Origin: an uncultured Anaeroplasmataceae bacterium
Lineage (GTDB): Bacteria; Bacillota_I; Bacilli_A; Acholeplasmatales; Anaeroplasmataceae
Assembly (NCBI GenBank): GCA_934229785.1
Contig: CAKQEA010000041.1
Span: forward strand, 1-8,672
Direction of reading: 5' to 3'
Length of the DNA: 8,672 nucleotides
Shown: positions 7,301 through 8,672 of the stretch, in pieces
Numbering within the stretch: position 1 is the first letter of the stretch
How the letters are laid out: every line of letters starts with the position of its first letter
The notes under the pieces: model-generated
What the model was told of the DNA's origin: nothing
Database searches by the model: none
What the model saw: the letters and a program-made list of their open reading frames with translations, nothing else
Translations under genes and position numbers: made by a program

Positions 7301-8672
7301 CAAAATAAATATAATTATTTTTAATAGTATTTACAGCTGCAATTGCATAATCAACTATAGTTAAAATGTCATCTTGAGTTAAATAATCTTGAGGATATGC
7401 AATATCATATTTATTAATAATAGATGCTTTAACATCTAGATTCATATTAATTAAAGAATCAAAATCAACATCTAATTTAAAGTTTAATGAATTATCTATT
7501 ATAGAATTATATTCTAAAGCAATTAAACATGATTTACCAATCAACTCTGCTAAAGACAAGTTAATACTATTATTAGAGATTGAAATTGAATCTAATATAC
7601 CTAACACATTAGATGTTTTAATTTCAACATTAGAATCTAAATCTTTACCTGTTAAAGATGAAATCTTACCAGTTAAACTATTGATAAATGTATTAATCTC
7701 AGCTAATTCAATTTTAAATATTTGATTAAGCAATTTAATATAAAGATTATTATTAACATCTAAATACAACTCAATACTTAATTCTACACCGAAACCATCA
7801 ACATTAATAACACCTGAAATTTCATATTTAGAATTATCATTTAATAATAAGTCAACATGACCATTTAAATTAACCTGATACTTTTTATCATTTAATGTAA
7901 TTTCAATTTGACCATTTTCTAATTCAAAGCTAAATGATTCATTTTTAAAATTATCAACAAAATATTTAATATTAGAAATTAAAACAGATAACTCAGTATA
8001 ATCAACATCCTTAACTTTAATTTCATTATTCAACTTAGAAATTACAATATTTAAATCTAATAATGAAGCTGAAATATTTAATTTTCCATCCTTATCAGTT
8101 ATTGCAACATTAATCTTTTTAGTTAAATCAATTAAATCCTTTAAATTTGTAGAATAATCACTTAAATCTAAATCAAAACTAATATTACCACTTGATAAAA
8201 CTAAATTATTTAATAGCTTATCAAAATCAATAGATAAAATTTGTTTTACAATATCAGATGAACTAAATTGATTTGAATCCTTATTAGGGATTAAAGCTAA
8301 TATATCACTTAATGAAGCACAAATATGTAAATCATTATAATCTAAATATAAAATACCATCATTATCTGTAGATAAGTAATGTAATAAAATATTATAATTT
8401 TTACCATCACATAATAAATTTACATTTGCTGAAAACTTTAAACCATTATTATAATCAATATCAATAATTGCAGATACTAAAATATCTTTAATTGTAGCCT
8501 CAATATTTGCTGACAAACTCTTATTATTAATAATTGTTAAAACATTATCAACAACAAAATCAATGAATTTTAAATCCTGGTATTTGCTTTCATCAACTTC
8601 AACACTAACTTCTTTTACTTCTATATTACCTTTAATATCAAATAATGATAAGCTTACATCTAAACCATTTTC
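4365..8672 (-). CDS. Giant repeat-containing probable surface protein, N-terminus outside the window
   Basis: I do not recognise a named protein. The frame is open from the window edge to a TAA at 4365-4367, giving 1435 visible residues; numbering here starts at the edge. The TTG at 8514-8516 is not the start: it is an ordinary Leu codon, and 52 sense codons of the same composition precede it. Residues ~31-808 carry four diverged modules of one helix, several strands with alternating hydrophobic residues, an aromatic-rich strand pair and a second helix. Residues ~967-1038 and ~1040-1109 look like InlB B-repeats (Flg_new type), ending in YAKW and KPIW. Residues ~1110-1260 are beta-rich and unassigned. 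Residues ~1282-1364 are BspA-type leucine-rich repeats (GDSAFEG, GNDAFKNCTSLTKIYIPST). There is no LPXTG motif or C-terminal membrane helix, so any signal peptide or anchor must be N-terminal. By family analogy it is probably an exported adhesin-like protein. Surface location is inferred. Confidence 0.85.
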   Translation of the reverse strand, partial: ENGLDVSLSLFDIKGNIEVKEVSVEVDESKYQDLKFIDFVVDNVLTIINNKSLSANIEATIKDILVSAIIDIDYNNGLKFSANVNLLCDGKNYNILLHYLSTDNDGILYLDYNDLHICASLSDILALIPNKDSNQFSSSDIVKQILSIDFDKLLNNLVLSSGNISFDLDLSDYSTNLKDLIDLTKKINVAITDKDGKLNISASLLDLNIVISKLNNEIKVKDVDYTELSVLISNIKYFVDNFKNESFSFELENGQIEITLNDKKYQVNLNGHVDLLLNDNSKYEISGVINVDGFGVELSIELYLDVNNNLYIKLLNQIFKIELAEINTFINSLTGKISSLTGKDLDSNVEIKTSNVLGILDSISISNNSINLSLAELIGKSCLIALEYNSIIDNSLNFKLDVDFDSLINMNLDVKASIINKYDIAYPQDYLTQDDILTIVDYAIAAVNTIKNNYIYFDFGFNIEEDGVNLFDFTGNIQLHMIDLNKDIPSFDAYLNLIIQEYDVTGAARQLHTLELTILSMETLGDEFGMFYAAYGNGEGTNSPSNTLKIKSKYTGIVDLVTEIIEFVKSPAVKKLLGNLISTSSSNENISLNKLISYLTVNDSNLNFGIDAKTLFNEMNESNVIEGSIYKYGDMLDSINLNNVIVAYEDYKTYTKLNNIRIDFYNKKNDSDLLIEDMINIKTPSNANDYKYDITNLHYLIESLSNTAQQTEFEIVGSVTLSVLSIINPNVGINAKIRVNDDSTFDAHVRLDVPKVNTLIYGTLTKKTVDIYYHDEYVYINRLDSNGDSYKVKIHYTTFMDDIVYYLLKYAIGLPDGIYSMIVNSEESEKTFVDASKCITNIELSQYLYSFGFDLSVLAGNSNLGKMKVSLAASEIVVGTDENGNSITKPLISSIPNFSVNLVSVINIKSSDLKLNNFKSTGVESVNMTDFDNYISSSIETNQEVDMKYEGKNNSNWNKVGKISHSLIFEMGIIDNISYEYVEGNNINLPNVKNIVCVDDEYGKHYYKFIGFYMDSKFKVPYTEMVMPAKKTYIYAKWQDVTVRINVEASDNNEAFTYTTYVGASLDEFYSILTTITIDNKMYKVDYYLNDELFNNDTIDTDITLKPIWNEAKMYANYNGETIELDNNNTSALFSSGKYMVGTDEMYYLIDYNNLTSTNLLTNYYQLFNNCIINIYDYSKLDGYYTLTFDTVKSEFNNKNYYGLQIKNDVSFDSDLLPNTTYETYEINAWVDSNNNYYRLSDLNKAFNGDMSLTAYITTNRKYFKYEGQIITGFNTDDYKDITSSITTLILPRYNVLDNVITAVGDSAFEGNKDNLNQNVLKTIVISDGVTTIGNDAFKNCTSLTKIYIPSTVTSIATDAFYYSVGSSLGKNQYARQLKISFVYDDNNSVKYVYSGKILLGFESWGKRYYTTDDILRNSISNVNSYMIDIIKGLI
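4581..4829 (-). repeat. BspA-type leucine-rich repeats (LRR_5-like)
   Basis: Visible residues ~1282-1364. Two clear units and a partial one carry the BspA pattern: TAVGDSAFEG, then LKTIVISDGVTTIGNDAFKN, then SLTKIYIPSTVTSIATDAF. The block is short compared with the long arrays of typical BspA proteins. It is flanked by two similar Tyr/Lys-rich strands, YFKYEGQIITGF before and VKYVYSGKILLGF after, which probably cap it. Confidence 0.75.
5346..5774 (-). repeat. Two InlB B-repeat-like (Flg_new) modules
   Basis: Visible residues ~967-1109. The first module shows the family layout: a beta-hairpin, then YKFIGFYMDSKF, a proline-containing strand (YTEMVMPAKKTYIYAKW) and a terminal Trp. The second is shorter and ends in TDITLKPIW. 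These ~70-residue ubiquitin-like modules are common in surface proteins of Firmicutes and related gut bacteria, where they often act as spacers. The first is convincing, the second degenerate. Confidence 0.65.
6249..6596 (-). repeat. Protein module copy 4 (helix-beta-helix)
   Basis: Visible residues ~693-808. The helix ITNLHYLIESLSNT is followed by the strands FEIVGSVTLSVLSI and TFDAHVRLD, the pair VDIYYHDEYVYINRL and the closing YKVKIHYTTFMDDIVYYLL. This is the most divergent copy in length, about 262 residues after copy 3. It keeps the aromatic strand pair and the final Asp-containing helix. Confidence 0.4.
6972..7382 (-). repeat. Protein module copy 3 (helix-beta-helix, longer)
   Basis: Visible residues ~431-567. 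The helix TQDDILTIVDYAIAAVNTI is followed by strands including SFDAYLNLIIQEYD, the aromatic pair FGMFYAAYGNG, then TLKIKSKYTGIVDLVTEII. SFDAYLNL parallels TFDAHVRLD in copy 4. The copy is longer because of inserted loops, one of them Gly/Asn/Ser-rich near visible residues 534-545. Confidence 0.4.
7674..8000 (-). repeat. Protein module copy 2 (helix-beta-helix)
   Basis: Visible residues ~225-333. The helix YTELSVLISNIKYFVDNF is followed by strands, the pair LYIKLLNQIFKIEL and the helix AEINTFINSL. The closing strand-strand-helix lines up with copy 1 (LYLDYNDLHICAS / SLSDILALI) almost without gaps. The connecting segments between copies also share a pattern of the type SGNISFDLDLSD or NNSINLSLAEL. 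Confidence 0.5.
8289..8582 (-). repeat. Protein module copy 1 (helix-beta-helix)
   Basis: Visible residues ~31-128 of the giant protein. A helix beginning YQDLKFIDFVVDN is followed by alternating hydrophobic strands, then the strand pair LYLDYNDLHICAS and a short helix, SLSDILALI. The pattern recurs about 194 residues later as copy 2. The repeat is visible only at protein level, and the module has no name I can assign. Confidence 0.5.

Noticed and set aside
4365..8672. Reading the giant repeat gene as a phage tail or toxin (polymorphic toxin, RTX-like) protein
   Set aside because: There is no toxin-like C-terminal domain, no RTX nonapeptides, no phage neighbours, and the C-terminus is a leucine-rich repeat block rather than a catalytic domain.

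Overview
The window is very AT-rich, and every supported gene lies on the minus strand. It uses the standard bacterial code: trmFO ends on a real TGA at the family's normal length, and tryptophan is read from TGG. TrmFO next to XerC, Shine-Dalgarno-led genes, TATAAT promoters, a Lys-rich lipoprotein signal and a very large Asn/Asp/Ile-rich protein with InlB-type and BspA-type repeats together suggest a low-GC Firmicute. A host-associated, often uncultured Bacilli lineage near the Erysipelotrichia or Mollicutes branch fits best. That placement is inference from gene content, not a database match.

Layout in the direction of transcription, from high to low coordinates. (1) 4365-8672 is the 3' part of a giant gene that is still open at the window edge: 1435 codons are visible and the N-terminus is missing. 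Its first ~800 visible residues look like four diverged copies of a helix/beta module. Two InlB-like repeats, an unassigned beta-rich stretch and a short BspA-type leucine-rich repeat block follow. A clear intrinsic terminator closes it. (2) An extended -10 promoter near 4305-4314 opens a compact four-gene operon: HD-domain phosphohydrolase, small FMN nitroreductase, trmFO and xerC. The junctions are an 11-nt overlap, a 9-nt gap and an 8-nt overlap, so translational coupling is likely. The trmFO-xerC pair is the conserved Firmicutes arrangement (gid-codV in Bacillus subtilis). The two upstream genes stand where topA sits in B. subtilis. (3) A weak hairpin follows xerC. A second extended -10 promoter with the same nine-base core then drives a single-gene unit for a 228-residue lipoprotein of unknown function, which ends in a strong terminator. 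(4) The last ~100 bases at the left edge hold no gene, only a long AT-rich hairpin.

The operon combines tRNA modification (TrmFO, m5U54), chromosome dimer resolution (XerC) and two metabolic enzymes of unknown substrate. I see no defence system, mobile element, CRISPR array or RNA gene. The least explained item is the giant repeat protein.
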